Shown piece after piece: positions 17,863 through 26,976 of a stretch of 64,000 bases of DNA. Both the position numbers and the translations under genes were made by a program. The stretch comes from Sphingobacterium sp. UBA4616 (GTDB lineage Bacteria > Bacteroidota > Bacteroidia > Sphingobacteriales > Sphingobacteriaceae), in the NCBI GenBank assembly GCA_002386525.1, contig DGIS01000013.1, positions 321,854 through 385,853 on the forward strand. Reading direction: 5' to 3'. The notes under the pieces are model-generated. The model had not been told where the DNA came from. It was given only the letters and a program-made list of their open reading frames with translations, and did no database searches. Every line of letters begins with the position of its first letter. Position 1 is the stretch's first letter.

Positions 17863-18222
17863 ATGGATGAAGTTTTACCGATAGTGAAGGACGGAGTATT
17901 TCGCATAAAGCATGAAAATGATGACAATTTTTCGAGAATGGTTTTTTTTCTGAACTCAGAAATTTAAATGCTGAATATTTGGGCCAGATTAAAGAGGGAG
18001 TTCTCGAAATTGACAGGAGATTAAGCGTTTTGTTCTACGTTGATGATGATGTGAGATACGGGCGCTATCCTTATCTACTTCCTCTATAAAATGGTTGGCG
18101 TGTTCAATTCTGGAGGACCATTTGCATGTATGTATTGCGGCCAAGTTGTGTTTAGTTTTGATACCGATTCTCAATCGTGTCCCAGATGTTATACAAAGCA
18201 ATGGACCAAAGCTTTCAATTGA
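17863..18222 (+). pseudogene. Degenerate gene with C-terminal zinc-ribbon
   Basis: Three short plus-strand segments in different frames read as one protein. The first is MDEVLPIVKDGVFRIKHEND (17863 onward). The second is LRNLNAEYLGQIKEGVLEID to GRYPYLLPL, ending at about 18089. The last is an open frame at 18091-18222 with CMYCG and CPRC spaced 14 residues apart, a zinc-ribbon pattern. Frame changes fall at the T-run near 17941-17948 and near 18089. I infer a gene of roughly 120 codons broken by two frameshifts. Alternatively only the 43-codon zinc-ribbon frame is real. Confidence 0.35.
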
Positions 18223-18374
18223 AGAAGAGTTTAGAGCTGTCAGTTTCTGTTAACGATTTTCTATCTTTTCATATACAGTGCTATTCTGCGAATACTAATA
18301 AAATTTATGCTGATAAACTTCTTTAACTCCTGAGACTGATGTGTTTGATACTGTCTTTGCCATTAACGCTACTA
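18223..18374. other. Gap after the degenerate gene, nothing convincing
   Basis: The gap between the small minus-strand genes and the DUF3592 gene continues here. A 41-codon plus-strand frame (18201-18326) overlaps the zinc-ribbon frame, but nothing supports it as a gene. Confidence 0.3.
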
Positions 18375-18779
18375 TCAAAGTAGAAATCTTGCAGCAATAA
18401 AATAACCGCCACCGATTACTATTAGGGGAAGCGCTACTGACAGCAGGACCAATGTCCACATAAATACCCGAAAATAACTATATAAGGAAACCCTATATGG
18501 ATCAGATGGATCATAGATAACAGTGGTTTGTTCTCCTATTTTCCAAGCGGGAGGATTATTCCCTTCAGCTAGTTCATATGTAATTAATTGGTTATCTTTT
18601 GTCCGAAAAGTGAAGATTGGAGCGAATACTTCACCTTCAGATTCGAACTTGTGAAGGTCGATTACTGTCGCTGTAGTTTTATCAGCCTTCTTAAGAAATA
18701 CCATTGTACTACGGAAACTGTAAATTGCCCATACCAAGAACAATACCCCTAGTCCTAAGATTATATAATATTGCCACAT
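18375..18779 (-). CDS. DUF3592-domain membrane protein
   Basis: 134 residues from the ATG at 18779; the frame extends to a GTG at 18803. Two transmembrane helices, near the N-terminus (YYIILGLGVLFLVWAIYSF) and the C-terminus (MWTLVLLSVALPLIVIGGGY), flank a soluble beta domain. That domain carries the DUF3592 pattern: a TATVIDL strand, FAPIFTFRTKDNQ, and GEQTTVIYDPSDPYRVSL. Function unknown. The gene stands alone. Confidence 0.75.
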   Translation of the reverse strand: MWQYYIILGLGVLFLVWAIYSFRSTMVFLKKADKTTATVIDLHKFESEGEVFAPIFTFRTKDNQLITYELAEGNNPPAWKIGEQTTVIYDPSDPYRVSLYSYFRVFMWTLVLLSVALPLIVIGGGYFIAARFLL

Positions 18780-18887
18780 AATTTTATTTTTTACTTTTTC
18801 CACAACAACAATTTAAAAGTTGTAACTAACAAATAATTAGCGTGTTACTAATATAGTGGAATTTTGAACACGTTAAACACCAGCTCT

Positions 18888-19085
18888 ATGAAAACAATAA
18901 AAGATCACCTTAGTTCTTTTGATCACTTAGTCCATTATTTTTTTATGACTATTTATCATAACCAAACTGAACAGATTATCAGCGCAGCCTTAGAACTCAT
19001 TCAATACTTTCAAAAGTATTCGGCGAAGGAGGCGTCAGAACATAATATTTTTAGATTGGAGAATACCGCACATAATATACTATAA
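18888..19085 (+). CDS. Short hypothetical protein
   Basis: 65 residues from the ATG at 18888; the longer frame begins with TTG at 18864. A helical, histidine-rich sequence (KTIKDHLSSFDHLVHYFFMT) without a recognised motif. It lies opposite mnmE with an AT-rich 195-base gap between them. It could be a real small gene or chance. Confidence 0.35.
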   Translation: MKTIKDHLSSFDHLVHYFFMTIYHNQTEQIISAALELIQYFQKYSAKEASEHNIFRLENTAHNIL

Positions 19086-19280
19086 AGTACATTTAGATAA
19101 CAATTAAGATACCTTCAGCGAAGTTAATTCTCCGTGTTTGAGCGCGGTTTTGAGGGACATATGGGGGACAAAAAATTAAAAAACAAACCAAAATAACTAA
19201 AAGTATTACAATATTAAAATTATTTTAATTTATTGGTAATCAGATATTTGGTTTGTTTTAGTTTGTTTTGTCTATGGTGT

Positions 19281-20660
19281 TTATTTACCGATACAGAACT
19301 TCGAGAATATATTATCCAATAAATCGTCTGTGGACACAGTTCCAGTGATCTCACCAAGGTGATATAAGGCTTGGCGAATATCCATAGCGAGAAAATCGGA
19401 CGTGACCGGATTGTCTATACCATATATCACCCGTTCTAGTGAATATGCTGTTTTTTGCAGCGCTTCCACGTGGCGTATGTTGGTCACCATAACGTCATCT
19501 GTATTGAGATTTCCTAATTGTACTCGATTGATGAGTTCATCCTTTAATTCCTCGACACCGGTCTGCTCCTTTGCTGAGATGTAAAGTGGATTGAGGGTAC
19601 GATAGGACGCTTTTTGCTCTTCAGAAAGCAAATCGGATTTATTGATAATAGTGACAAACGGGATGTGGAAATTCTCAATTTCAGGTAGCTGAGACTGTAC
19701 TTCTTCAACTCTGTCTTGCGTTGGATCGAAAAGATAAATGATCAATCGTGCCTGTTTCATTTTTTCACGCGTACGCTCAACACCTTTAGCTTCGATCACA
19801 TCCGCCGTCTCACGTATACCGGCAGTATCAATAAATCGAAAATTAACACCGTGAATATTAATTTCATCTTCAATAGTATCGCGCGTTGTTCCAGCAATAT
19901 CAGAAACAATGGCCCGCTCTTCGTTTAAGAATGCATTCAGCAGGGTCGATTTTCCTACATTAGGTTTTCCTGCAATAACCACAGGAACACCATTTTTAAG
20001 TACATTTCCCTGTTCAAAAGATTGTATTAGTTTTTGAACAATGACCTGTATTTTATTGATTAGATTTTTTAGCTGATCTCTGTTCGCAAATTCAACATCT
20101 TCTTCAGAAAAATCAAGTTCCAATTCTATAAGTGATGCAAAGTGTATAAGATCCTCACGGAGGGATTTAAGCTGATTGGAAAATCCGCCCCGCATCTGCT
20201 GCATGGCTATTTGGTGGGAGGCAGCTGAATTGGACGCTATTAAATCAGCTACCGCTTCTGCCTGAGATAGATCCATTCCTCCATTGAGGAAGGCACGCAA
20301 GGTAAATTCTCCTGGACGAGCAGCACGTGCCCCTTTTTTAATCAGTAAGCCGACAACTCGCTCGATAATGTATTTGGAGTTATGTGTTGATATTTCCACC
20401 GAATTTTCTCTGGTATAGGAGTTGGGGGCTACAAATAAAGAAACAAGGACTTCATCTATAATTTCTTCACCATCGCGTATGGTTCCAAAATGAATCGTAT
20501 GAGAAGCCTGTTGAAGCAGATTCTTTCCTTTAAATATTTCATTTGTAATTTTTATAGCATGCTGACCCGAAACGCGTATGACGGCAATGGCTCCATTTGT
20601 TCCCGAAGATGTTGCTAATGCAACAATGGTATCTTCAGTGATATATCCCGTATTTGACAT
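19281..20660 (-). CDS. mnmE: tRNA uridine-5-carboxymethylaminomethyl(34) synthesis GTPase MnmE
   Basis: Works with MnmG to install the carboxymethylaminomethyl group on wobble uridine 34 of certain tRNAs, using a methylene-tetrahydrofolate carbon. 459 residues from the ATG at 20660. Seen in order: the N-terminal folate-binding domain (TIVALATSSGTNGAIAVIRV), the embedded G domain with GKPNVGKSTLLNAFL (G1), a TTRD G2, DTAG (G3) and NKSD (G4), and the invariant C-terminal FCIGK whose cysteine is required for activity. An ATG at 20675 overlaps the -7 box, so the second ATG is chosen. Confidence 0.97.
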   Translation of the reverse strand: MSNTGYITEDTIVALATSSGTNGAIAVIRVSGQHAIKITNEIFKGKNLLQQASHTIHFGTIRDGEEIIDEVLVSLFVAPNSYTRENSVEISTHNSKYIIERVVGLLIKKGARAARPGEFTLRAFLNGGMDLSQAEAVADLIASNSAASHQIAMQQMRGGFSNQLKSLREDLIHFASLIELELDFSEEDVEFANRDQLKNLINKIQVIVQKLIQSFEQGNVLKNGVPVVIAGKPNVGKSTLLNAFLNEERAIVSDIAGTTRDTIEDEINIHGVNFRFIDTAGIRETADVIEAKGVERTREKMKQARLIIYLFDPTQDRVEEVQSQLPEIENFHIPFVTIINKSDLLSEEQKASYRTLNPLYISAKEQTGVEELKDELINRVQLGNLNTDDVMVTNIRHVEALQKTAYSLERVIYGIDNPVTSDFLAMDIRQALYHLGEITGTVSTDDLLDNIFSKFCIGK

Positions 20661-20663
20661 GAT

Positions 20664-20671
20664 GCAAAGAT
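20664..20671 (-). promoter_or_regulatory. -7 box overlapping the mnmE start region
   Basis: On the minus strand TATCTTTG matches TAnnTTTG and ends three bases before the chosen ATG of mnmE (20660). Transcription from it would begin at or next to the start codon, implying a leaderless or nearly leaderless message. No -33 element is clear. Confidence 0.45.
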
Positions 20672-20837
20672 ACATTAAATTGAAGTAATGGATTCTATAT
20701 TGCGGGACAAATTAAATTCGGTGTGATCGGTTAAACCTTTTTTCAAACATTGAAGTCATACCCATAGAAACGCTTGTGAAAAACGGGTTTAAAACACAAG
20801 CCGGAAATAGTTGATTTCTAAATTTAATTTATACTGT

Positions 20838-21323
20838 ATGAGAAAGATGATATACTTCGCGGTTGCAATTGGTGGTTTGGTCTTATTGGCACCCCAACGA
20901 TCCTCAGCTCAACACCGTGTACATGAAAGAGAATGGAAGCAGGACAAAGAGCGGAGGAAATATGAGGAGAAAAGAGATAAAGAATATAGAAAGTATTTAG
21001 AAAAACGCGAGAAAGACGATCGTAAATATCGTAAAGAAGTCGCAAAGTCCTATCGAAAAGGATATGGTCATAGAACGCCAGCTTGGGCTAGGGCGCATCG
21101 CTATGATAATAGGCATCATGTATACTTTAGAGACTATAAAACATTTTACGATCCATATAGAGGTGGTTATGTCTATATGCGGAATGGTCTTTGGAATTTT
21201 TCAGCAAATGTACCTTCATTTATGTTGAATGTCAATCTGGGAGCAGCTAATATTCGTGTGGTCAAAGAGGTGCCGATCAGTAGGCATCCCGAAGACTTTT
21301 ATAATGACTATCGTTGGGATTAA
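20838..21323 (+). CDS. Secreted, highly charged protein of unknown function
   Basis: 161 residues from the ATG at 20838. A signal peptide (IYFAVAIGGLVLLAPQRSSA) is followed by a strongly basic/acidic helical region rich in K, E, R, D and Y (about residues 30-75). A tyrosine- and histidine-rich domain comes next (KTFYDPYRGGYVYMRNGLWN). Probably periplasmic or surface located. I do not recognise the family. The start follows a signal-peptide argument; the longer TTG frame would add nine residues. A strong terminator follows. Confidence 0.7.
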   Translation: MRKMIYFAVAIGGLVLLAPQRSSAQHRVHEREWKQDKERRKYEEKRDKEYRKYLEKREKDDRKYRKEVAKSYRKGYGHRTPAWARAHRYDNRHHVYFRDYKTFYDPYRGGYVYMRNGLWNFSANVPSFMLNVNLGAANIRVVKEVPISRHPEDFYNDYRWD

Positions 21324-21346
21324 TAGTAATTTATCTTTTTCAAATA

Positions 21347-21385
21347 AAAAGCCTCGATCTTTAGGAAGATGAGGCTTTTCTTTTA
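21347..21385 (+). terminator. Intrinsic terminator
   Basis: AAAAGCCTC-ATCTT pairs with AAGAT-GAGGCTTTT across a 4-base loop, followed by CTTTT. It is 24 bases after the secreted-protein stop. The A-tract on the left arm could also serve the minus strand. Confidence 0.85.
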
Positions 21386-21510
21386 TGCTTCAATTTTTTA
21401 AAACTAACCTCAAAAGATTAGGAGCAACAGAATTAGCACGAGTATCCTTCAATAATTTTATGTTTTACTCCTAAAAATACCGCATGCTGGGTTAACGTGT
21501 CGTTTGTTTC

Positions 21511-23292
21511 CTATTCGTCCATTTCCATTTGATAGAGATTGTTGAACGCCTCTTGATGGTGTTGGAGGATTACCTTCCGTTTCATCTTCAATGTCGGCGT
21601 TAATTCTCCATTTTCAATCGTGAATTCATTTGTTAAAATAATTGGTCTTTTGATCTGTTCCCAATTGCCAAAATGCTGATTGGCACGGCGGACCTCCTGA
21701 TTGACTTTTCTAACAATTGCAGGGTCTGTCAGAAAATCATCTTTATCCATGCTCGCGAGTTCAGGAGCATCTGTTTTAGCCCAATCCAGCAAATGTGCAT
21801 AGTTTGGTACAATAAAGGCGGAAGCAAATTTCATCCCATCACCAATAACCATAGCTTGCTCAATAAATTTAGACTCGACGAGCTTGGTTTCTATAGGTTG
21901 TGGGATGACGTACTTCCCGCCAGAAATTTTGAACATTTCCTTTTTCCGGTCAATGATTTTTAAAAACTTGTCTTCTTCCCATTTCCCGATATCTCCTGTA
22001 TGCAGCCATCCATTAATAATTGTCTTATCTGTTTCGGCCTTATTCTTATAGTATCCCATCATGACATTAGGGCCTTTCACCAATATCTCTCCATCGTCGG
22101 CGAGTTTTATTTCAACAAAACGGACAGGAAGACCCACAGTACCGATGCGTATCCCTTTGATATAATGATTGACAGAGATGAGTGGGGAGGCTTCGGTCAT
22201 ACCATAACCCTCATAAAGAGGAATTCCTGCAGCTAAGAAAGCACGTGTTAATTTACTGTGAAGCGAAGCTGATCCAGAAGCTACCGTAAGCAATTGGCCC
22301 CCTAGGGCTTCATACCATTTGTTGAGAACAAGCTGTTTGGCCAGCTTAAGTTTGATGTTATAAGCAAGGCTTCTTTTTGCTGAATTGGGATCATAATCTT
22401 CGGCTACAGAAACTGCCCAATCGAATATTTTTCTTTTGAAACCCGTAAGATCGTGGCCTGTTTTCATGATTTTCTCGTAAACCTTTTCAAGAATACGTGG
22501 GACAACTGTCATGATATGCGGTTTTACTTCTTTCAGGTTATCGCCAATCTTCTCAAAAGATTCTGCGATGTAGATTGTAAAGCCAAGATACATATAGGTA
22601 TATAAAACCATACGCTCGTAAGCATGGCAGGGGGGGAGAAAGGTAAGTCCGCGATCATAAGCTTTACAGGGGGTGATTTCTGCTGCGCCCAATACATTGG
22701 AAAAAATATTCTGATGCGAAAGCATAACTCCCTTTGGTTTGCCTGTAGTTCCCGATGTGTAAATCAAAGTCGCAAGGTCTTCGGGTTTAACCCGAGCGCG
22801 CAATGCTATCAAATTGTCGGTCGTGCAACTATCGCCTATGGCATGAAGTTCTTTCCAGCTGCGGGTATCTTCATGCTCGGCGATACAAAATATATACTTT
22901 AATGTATAAATTGAATCTGTTAAATTCATCAGCCGATCGTATAAACTTTTATTACTTACGATGCAAACTTTAATTTCTGCATCATTAAAGATATATTGAT
23001 AATCTGCGTCGGTGATATTAGGATAAATGGCAACAACAACTGCCCCTATCTGTTGGATTGCAAAATCGATAAGGTGCCATTCCATGCTACTGCCGGCTAT
23101 AAGACCTACTTTTTCATTGGGGAGTACGCCAAGTTCAATTAGCCCTTTGGAAAGCGCGTCTACCTGCCCAAGAAAATCTGCTGTTTTGATATAGTTCCAC
23201 TTGTCGTCCACTTTGTGGGCAAACATATCGAGATCGGGGTACTTACCCATCTGCTGACGCGCAAGATCAAATAGTCTAAGTTTTTCTTCCAT
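21511..23292 (-). CDS. Long-chain fatty acid-CoA ligase (AMP-forming)
   Basis: 593-residue acyl-activating enzyme of the ANL superfamily. It converts a fatty acid, ATP and CoA to acyl-CoA through an acyl-adenylate. Seen: the phosphate-binding loop YTSGTTGKPKGVMLSHQN, the YGMTEASPLISVN adenine motif, GEILVKGPNVMMGYYKN, and the TGD/hinge region (WLHTGDIGKWEEDKFLKIID, then RKKEMFKISGGKYV). The length and the eukaryote-like AEHEDTRSW insert fit the Faa1-type branch common in Bacteroidota. It is monocistronic, 219 bases from proline dehydrogenase. Confidence 0.95.
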   Translation of the reverse strand: MEEKLRLFDLARQQMGKYPDLDMFAHKVDDKWNYIKTADFLGQVDALSKGLIELGVLPNEKVGLIAGSSMEWHLIDFAIQQIGAVVVAIYPNITDADYQYIFNDAEIKVCIVSNKSLYDRLMNLTDSIYTLKYIFCIAEHEDTRSWKELHAIGDSCTTDNLIALRARVKPEDLATLIYTSGTTGKPKGVMLSHQNIFSNVLGAAEITPCKAYDRGLTFLPPCHAYERMVLYTYMYLGFTIYIAESFEKIGDNLKEVKPHIMTVVPRILEKVYEKIMKTGHDLTGFKRKIFDWAVSVAEDYDPNSAKRSLAYNIKLKLAKQLVLNKWYEALGGQLLTVASGSASLHSKLTRAFLAAGIPLYEGYGMTEASPLISVNHYIKGIRIGTVGLPVRFVEIKLADDGEILVKGPNVMMGYYKNKAETDKTIINGWLHTGDIGKWEEDKFLKIIDRKKEMFKISGGKYVIPQPIETKLVESKFIEQAMVIGDGMKFASAFIVPNYAHLLDWAKTDAPELASMDKDDFLTDPAIVRKVNQEVRRANQHFGNWEQIKRPIILTNEFTIENGELTPTLKMKRKVILQHHQEAFNNLYQMEMDE

Positions 23293-23497
23293 TTAAAATC
23301 GTATTCTTTTTAAGCTCAGGTGAGCGCCCTTCCATTATGAACTTTGTTTCAAGGAAAAAGTTTGCAAACTTAAATAATAGTTTCAAGAATTTGGAATCAT
23401 TTTGTAATTAGCTCATTCCGAAAACGAGAGTGGGAGACTTTCTATATACTATGTTAGAATCGATTTGACAATAATAGAATGGATGTTGTTGATCATA

Positions 23498-23530
23498 AAA
23501 AAAGCTAGTCGTTATAGACTAGCTTTTCTT
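23498..23530 (-). terminator. Terminator overlapping the proline dehydrogenase stop codon
   Basis: AAAAGCTAGTC and GACTAGCTTTT form an 11-bp stem with a 6-base loop. The right arm lies inside the last codons of the gene (the stop is at 23512-23514), and on the minus strand the stem is followed by a T-run. The final codons therefore double as terminator. Confidence 0.8.
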
Positions 23531-24705
23531 CTTTGTTTTTCTTTAATCAAAAGACCTAGCTCCCGACCTGTCGCGCCTGCAACAGAAGTATTTTCCTGTG
23601 CTCTACGAAAAAGGTATGGCATCACTGCTTTGACTGGTCCATACGGCATGTATTTGGCAACATTGTAACCATGTGCAGCCAGATTGAAGCTTAGATTGTC
23701 AGACATCCCCAATAACTGAGCGAAGTAAATGCGGTCTGTAGACCTGTCAATACCACGTTTGTCAATTTCTTTAGCCAAGAGCATGCTACTATCTTCATTG
23801 TGGGTACCCGCCATCAATCCAAAGTTGTCTAGATGGTCCAGTATAAATTCAATAGCTGCATTGTAGTCAATATCGGCAGCTTCTTTATTGGGTTGGATTG
23901 GATCTACATATCCTTTTTCGGCGGCGCGAGCACGTTCAATTTCCATATATGCACCTCTAACGATTTTGGCACCCATGTGGAAGCCTCTCACTTTTGCATA
24001 TTCGAAATCCGCTTTTAATGAAGCAAGTTTGTCGCTGCGGTACAATTGGTAGGTGTTATAGACAATAGGTTTTTCCATATTGTATTTTTCCATCATTTCA
24101 CGAGCAATATCGTCAATTGCATCTTGAATCCAGGAATGTTCAGCATCTACCAGTACCTTTACACCGGCATCATGGCAGGCTTTACAGATACGGTCTGTAC
24201 GATCAAGCATACGTTGGTATGCTGCTTGTTCACTTTCTGTCAAGGTGTCTTTGGCATTGACTTTTTCAAACAATTCAAATCGGCCTAATCCAGTGGGTTT
24301 AAATACTGAAAATGGTATGTATTTGTTTTTACTAGCCGCTACCACTGTTCGCAAAACCTCATTGCAGCAAGCGTCAAATGCACTTTCAGTTTCTTCTCCT
24401 TCAACTGAATAGTCCAATATAGTTCCTACACCATTCTCTCCCAATTCGTTAATTGCTGTTTCGCAACCTTCGATGGTCTCCCCGCCACAGAAATGCTTGA
24501 AGATTGTTTTACGGATTATCCCTTGGATGGGTAATCCGATGTTCAATGCAAAGTTGGTCATTGAAGGACCGACTTTTGTCAAGAAGTTATTCGCTATTAT
24601 TTTGAATAACCAATATGCTCTTTCCAAATCCTTATCGCTTTTACTTTTAAAAGCTATCTCTGTATTATCAAAGGATAATGTCTTGGGCTCAGAATTCTCA
24701 ATCAT
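23512..24705 (-). CDS. Proline dehydrogenase
   Basis: FAD-dependent oxidation of proline to pyrroline-5-carboxylate, the first step of proline catabolism. About 397 residues from the ATG at 24705 (the 24720 start is TTG). This is the stand-alone PRODH form rather than bifunctional PutA. Seen: FSVFKPTGLGRFELFEK, the VKVLVDAEHSWIQDAID strand, KIVRGAYMEIERARA and the conserved MAGTHNEDSSMLLAKEID. QLLGMSDNLSFNLAAHGYNV and the late RRAQENTS complete the TIM-barrel signature. No pyrroline-carboxylate dehydrogenase gene is adjacent. A TACATTTG box lies just upstream, and the gene end carries a terminator. Confidence 0.95.
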   Translation of the reverse strand: MIENSEPKTLSFDNTEIAFKSKSDKDLERAYWLFKIIANNFLTKVGPSMTNFALNIGLPIQGIIRKTIFKHFCGGETIEGCETAINELGENGVGTILDYSVEGEETESAFDACCNEVLRTVVAASKNKYIPFSVFKPTGLGRFELFEKVNAKDTLTESEQAAYQRMLDRTDRICKACHDAGVKVLVDAEHSWIQDAIDDIAREMMEKYNMEKPIVYNTYQLYRSDKLASLKADFEYAKVRGFHMGAKIVRGAYMEIERARAAEKGYVDPIQPNKEAADIDYNAAIEFILDHLDNFGLMAGTHNEDSSMLLAKEIDKRGIDRSTDRIYFAQLLGMSDNLSFNLAAHGYNVAKYMPYGPVKAVMPYLFRRAQENTSVAGATGRELGLLIKEKQRRKASL

Positions 24706-24720
24706 AATCTTTATTTGCAA

Positions 24721-24800
24721 TTAGGCAAATGTAGCAATTTAGTAAGCATTAAAACGATGATTATTCTTGCATTACTCGGTTAAACCCCTATTTTTGTGGA
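24721..24800. promoter_or_regulatory. Divergent promoters of the proline dehydrogenase and S4 genes
   Basis: The plus strand has TTG, 19 bases, then TATTTTTG, ending just before the S4-protein ATG, a good match to the Bacteroidota promoter. The minus strand has TACATTTG about 20 bases before the proline dehydrogenase ATG. The two genes are thus transcribed outward from an 80-base region. Confidence 0.6.
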
Positions 24801-25007
24801 ATGCAAGAATTTAAAATTGAGGGTGAATATATACAGCTTATACAGTTACTTAAAGCTTTAAATTGGGTAGAGCACGGCGCTATGGCTCAGTGGGTTGTGT
24901 CTGAGGGGTATGTAAAGTATAATGGGCGAGTTGATTATCGAAAAAGGCTCAAATTGAGACCTGGAGATTTCGTTGAATTTGATGGGATGCAAATAAAATT
25001 GGTGTAA
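24801..25007 (+). CDS. S4-domain RNA-binding protein (YbcJ/YaaA type)
   Basis: 68 residues comprising one S4 RNA-binding fold: IQLIQLLKALNWVEHGAMAQ followed by WVVSEGYVKYNGRVDYRKRL and the closing KLRPGDFVEFDG strand. Small stand-alone S4 proteins of this kind are thought to act in RNA or ribosome metabolism. It is promoted from the 80-base divergent region and lies 50 bases upstream of aroB, so the two may be co-transcribed. Confidence 0.9.
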   Translation: MQEFKIEGEYIQLIQLLKALNWVEHGAMAQWVVSEGYVKYNGRVDYRKRLKLRPGDFVEFDGMQIKLV

Positions 25008-25057
25008 TATTAAACAATATTGGTAAATAGAAAACTTAAACCTAAAATAATAGTAAA

Positions 25058-26122
25058 ATGGAAGTCATAGAAAGTTTGGGATATCAGGTATATTTTGATG
25101 ATACATTATCCTCTCTGGAGGGGTTTTTGGCTGAGCGTAATTATTCAAAGATCATCGTTTTGGTAGATACCAATACATTGGATAATTGTTTGCCTTTGTT
25201 TCAGCAGTCCCTATCCAATTTAACGAATTATGATGTGATAGAGGTAGATCCGGGAGAAGAAAATAAAAATATTGATTTTTGCATTGGTGTATGGCATAAT
25301 ATGCTCGATTTCGGAGCTGACAGGCATTCACTGATGATCAATCTCGGTGGCGGTGTCGTCACTGATATGGGGGGATTTGCAGCATCAACTTTCAAAAGAG
25401 GGATGGATTTTGTTCAAGTCCCGACGACTCTGCTTTCCCAGGTAGATGCCTCTGTAGGAGGCAAAACGGGTATCGATATGGGAAGTGTAAAAAATATTAT
25501 AGGCACTTTTGCACAGCCCAAAGCTGTATTTATTTCGAACCAGTTCTTGAAAACGCTAGATCAGCGGCAGTTAATATCTGGCTTTGCGGAAGTGATCAAA
25601 CATGGGCTAATTTTCGATCGAGGCTATTATGATCGTGTTAAGGTGCTTGATATCGATCAAATTGATAATTCAATAATTAAACATTCTGTTTCGATAAAAA
25701 ATCAAGTGATTCTTGAAGATCCAAAAGAAAAAGGACTGCGTAAAATCTTAAACTTTGGACACACTATTGGTCATGCTATTGAGGGATACTCTTTGTTGAA
25801 TGACGGTTCGCCTTTGCTTCATGGAGAGGCTATTGCTGCTGGAATGATTTGCGAGGGGTATCTATCACATAAATTGAATGGGCTGCCTTTGGATGAATTA
25901 AATGATTTGATTCAAACATTCAGAAGATATTTTAAAGATTACAAATTTGATTCTTCCATTGATACAGAGTTATTGGAACTGATGCGAAATGACAAGAAGA
26001 ATGTGTCCAATCAGATTGGTTTCGCACTGCTTGATCAAATTGGCAGTTGTCGATACGATATCTATGTTTCCGAGGAACATATTATCGAAAGCCTTAATTT
26101 TTACCGCGAACTAATCGCATAA
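25058..26122 (+). CDS. aroB: 3-dehydroquinate synthase
   Basis: Second enzyme of the shikimate pathway, converting DAHP to 3-dehydroquinate with NAD and a divalent metal. 354 residues, normal length. Seen: the NAD-binding GGGVVTDMGGFAASTFKRG, the PTTLLSQVDASVGGKTGID signature, and the metal ligands in the EVIKHGLI region, NFGHTIGHAIEGY and LLHGEAIAAGM. The other shikimate genes are not in this window. It is downstream of the S4 gene on the same strand and 57 bases before the ThuA gene. Confidence 0.97.
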   Translation: MEVIESLGYQVYFDDTLSSLEGFLAERNYSKIIVLVDTNTLDNCLPLFQQSLSNLTNYDVIEVDPGEENKNIDFCIGVWHNMLDFGADRHSLMINLGGGVVTDMGGFAASTFKRGMDFVQVPTTLLSQVDASVGGKTGIDMGSVKNIIGTFAQPKAVFISNQFLKTLDQRQLISGFAEVIKHGLIFDRGYYDRVKVLDIDQIDNSIIKHSVSIKNQVILEDPKEKGLRKILNFGHTIGHAIEGYSLLNDGSPLLHGEAIAAGMICEGYLSHKLNGLPLDELNDLIQTFRRYFKDYKFDSSIDTELLELMRNDKKNVSNQIGFALLDQIGSCRYDIYVSEEHIIESLNFYRELIA

Positions 26123-26179
26123 TAATCCAATATACAAGTCGTGTTTCGGGAGGATCACGGCTTAATAACCAATTATATT

Positions 26180-26893
26180 ATGAACAAAATCTTCATTTTT
26201 CTATTTCTCTTTTTGGGGATATCAGCTGCCGTTCAGGCACAACGACAAGTATTGATCTTTAGCAAGACAAAAGGGTTTAGACATGGAAGCATCGAAAAGG
26301 GAGTGCAGGTGCTTAAACAATTGCTGGATAAAGAACAGATCGAATCTGATCATTCAGAGGACGCGGCTCTTTTTACAGATCAGGGATTAAAAAAATATGA
26401 TGCTATTATCTTTTTGAGTACAACCGGCGATATTCTCGACGATGCACAACAGAAAGCATTTGTGCGCTTTATCCAATCGGGAAAAGGATTCGTGGGGATT
26501 CATGCCGCGACGGATACAGAGTTTGATTGGCCGTGGTACAACGGTCTTGTGGGAGGATATTTTGCATCACATCCTGCAGTACAGAAAGCTAAAATCGATG
26601 TGTTAGATAGAAACCATCTGGCTACAAAACACCTCGATTCGATTTGGTTGCATAAAGATGAATGGTATAACTTTAAGGATATGAAGGATGGATTGCATGT
26701 TTTGATGAATCTCGATGAAAAAAGCTATCAAGGAGGAAAAATGGGGGATCAACATCCGATTTCTTGGACTCAAACCTATGATGGGGGTAGGGTTTTTTAT
26801 ACTGGACTTGGTCATACCGATGAATCCTATGATGAACCTGAATTTCAAAAACATCTAGTCGGTGGAATTCTATCTGTTTTTCCTAAGAGATAG
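26180..26893 (+). CDS. Secreted ThuA-domain protein
   Basis: 237 residues from the ATG at 26180, chosen because a signal peptide starts there (FIFLFLFLGISAAVQAQ). The body is the glutamine-amidotransferase-like ThuA fold: LIFSKTKGFRHGSIEKGVQV, FVGIHAATDTEFDWPWYNGL, VGGYFASHP, and the closing DGGRVFYTGLGHTDESY. ThuA family proteins are linked to sugar/trehalose metabolism; secreted Bacteroidota forms often act with periplasmic dehydrogenases. The exact role is unknown. A bidirectional terminator follows. Confidence 0.9.
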   Translation: MNKIFIFLFLFLGISAAVQAQRQVLIFSKTKGFRHGSIEKGVQVLKQLLDKEQIESDHSEDAALFTDQGLKKYDAIIFLSTTGDILDDAQQKAFVRFIQSGKGFVGIHAATDTEFDWPWYNGLVGGYFASHPAVQKAKIDVLDRNHLATKHLDSIWLHKDEWYNFKDMKDGLHVLMNLDEKSYQGGKMGDQHPISWTQTYDGGRVFYTGLGHTDESYDEPEFQKHLVGGILSVFPKR

Positions 26894-26976
26894 TAAGCTA
26901 TTATCGCTTATTTTTAAACTCAATAAACGGTAGGCTTCTTTCTGAAAGGACATAATGGTTTGAAACGGCCTAATGA

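Noticed and set aside
17635..17967. 110-codon plus-strand frame
   Set aside because: Its first half is antisense to the small membrane-protein gene. Only its 3' end looks coding, and I treat that as part of a degenerate gene.
19086..19290. mnmE 3' end as an attachment site for an integrative element
   Set aside because: Such elements are known to use this gene in some bacteria, but no integrase, direct repeat or element genes are present here.
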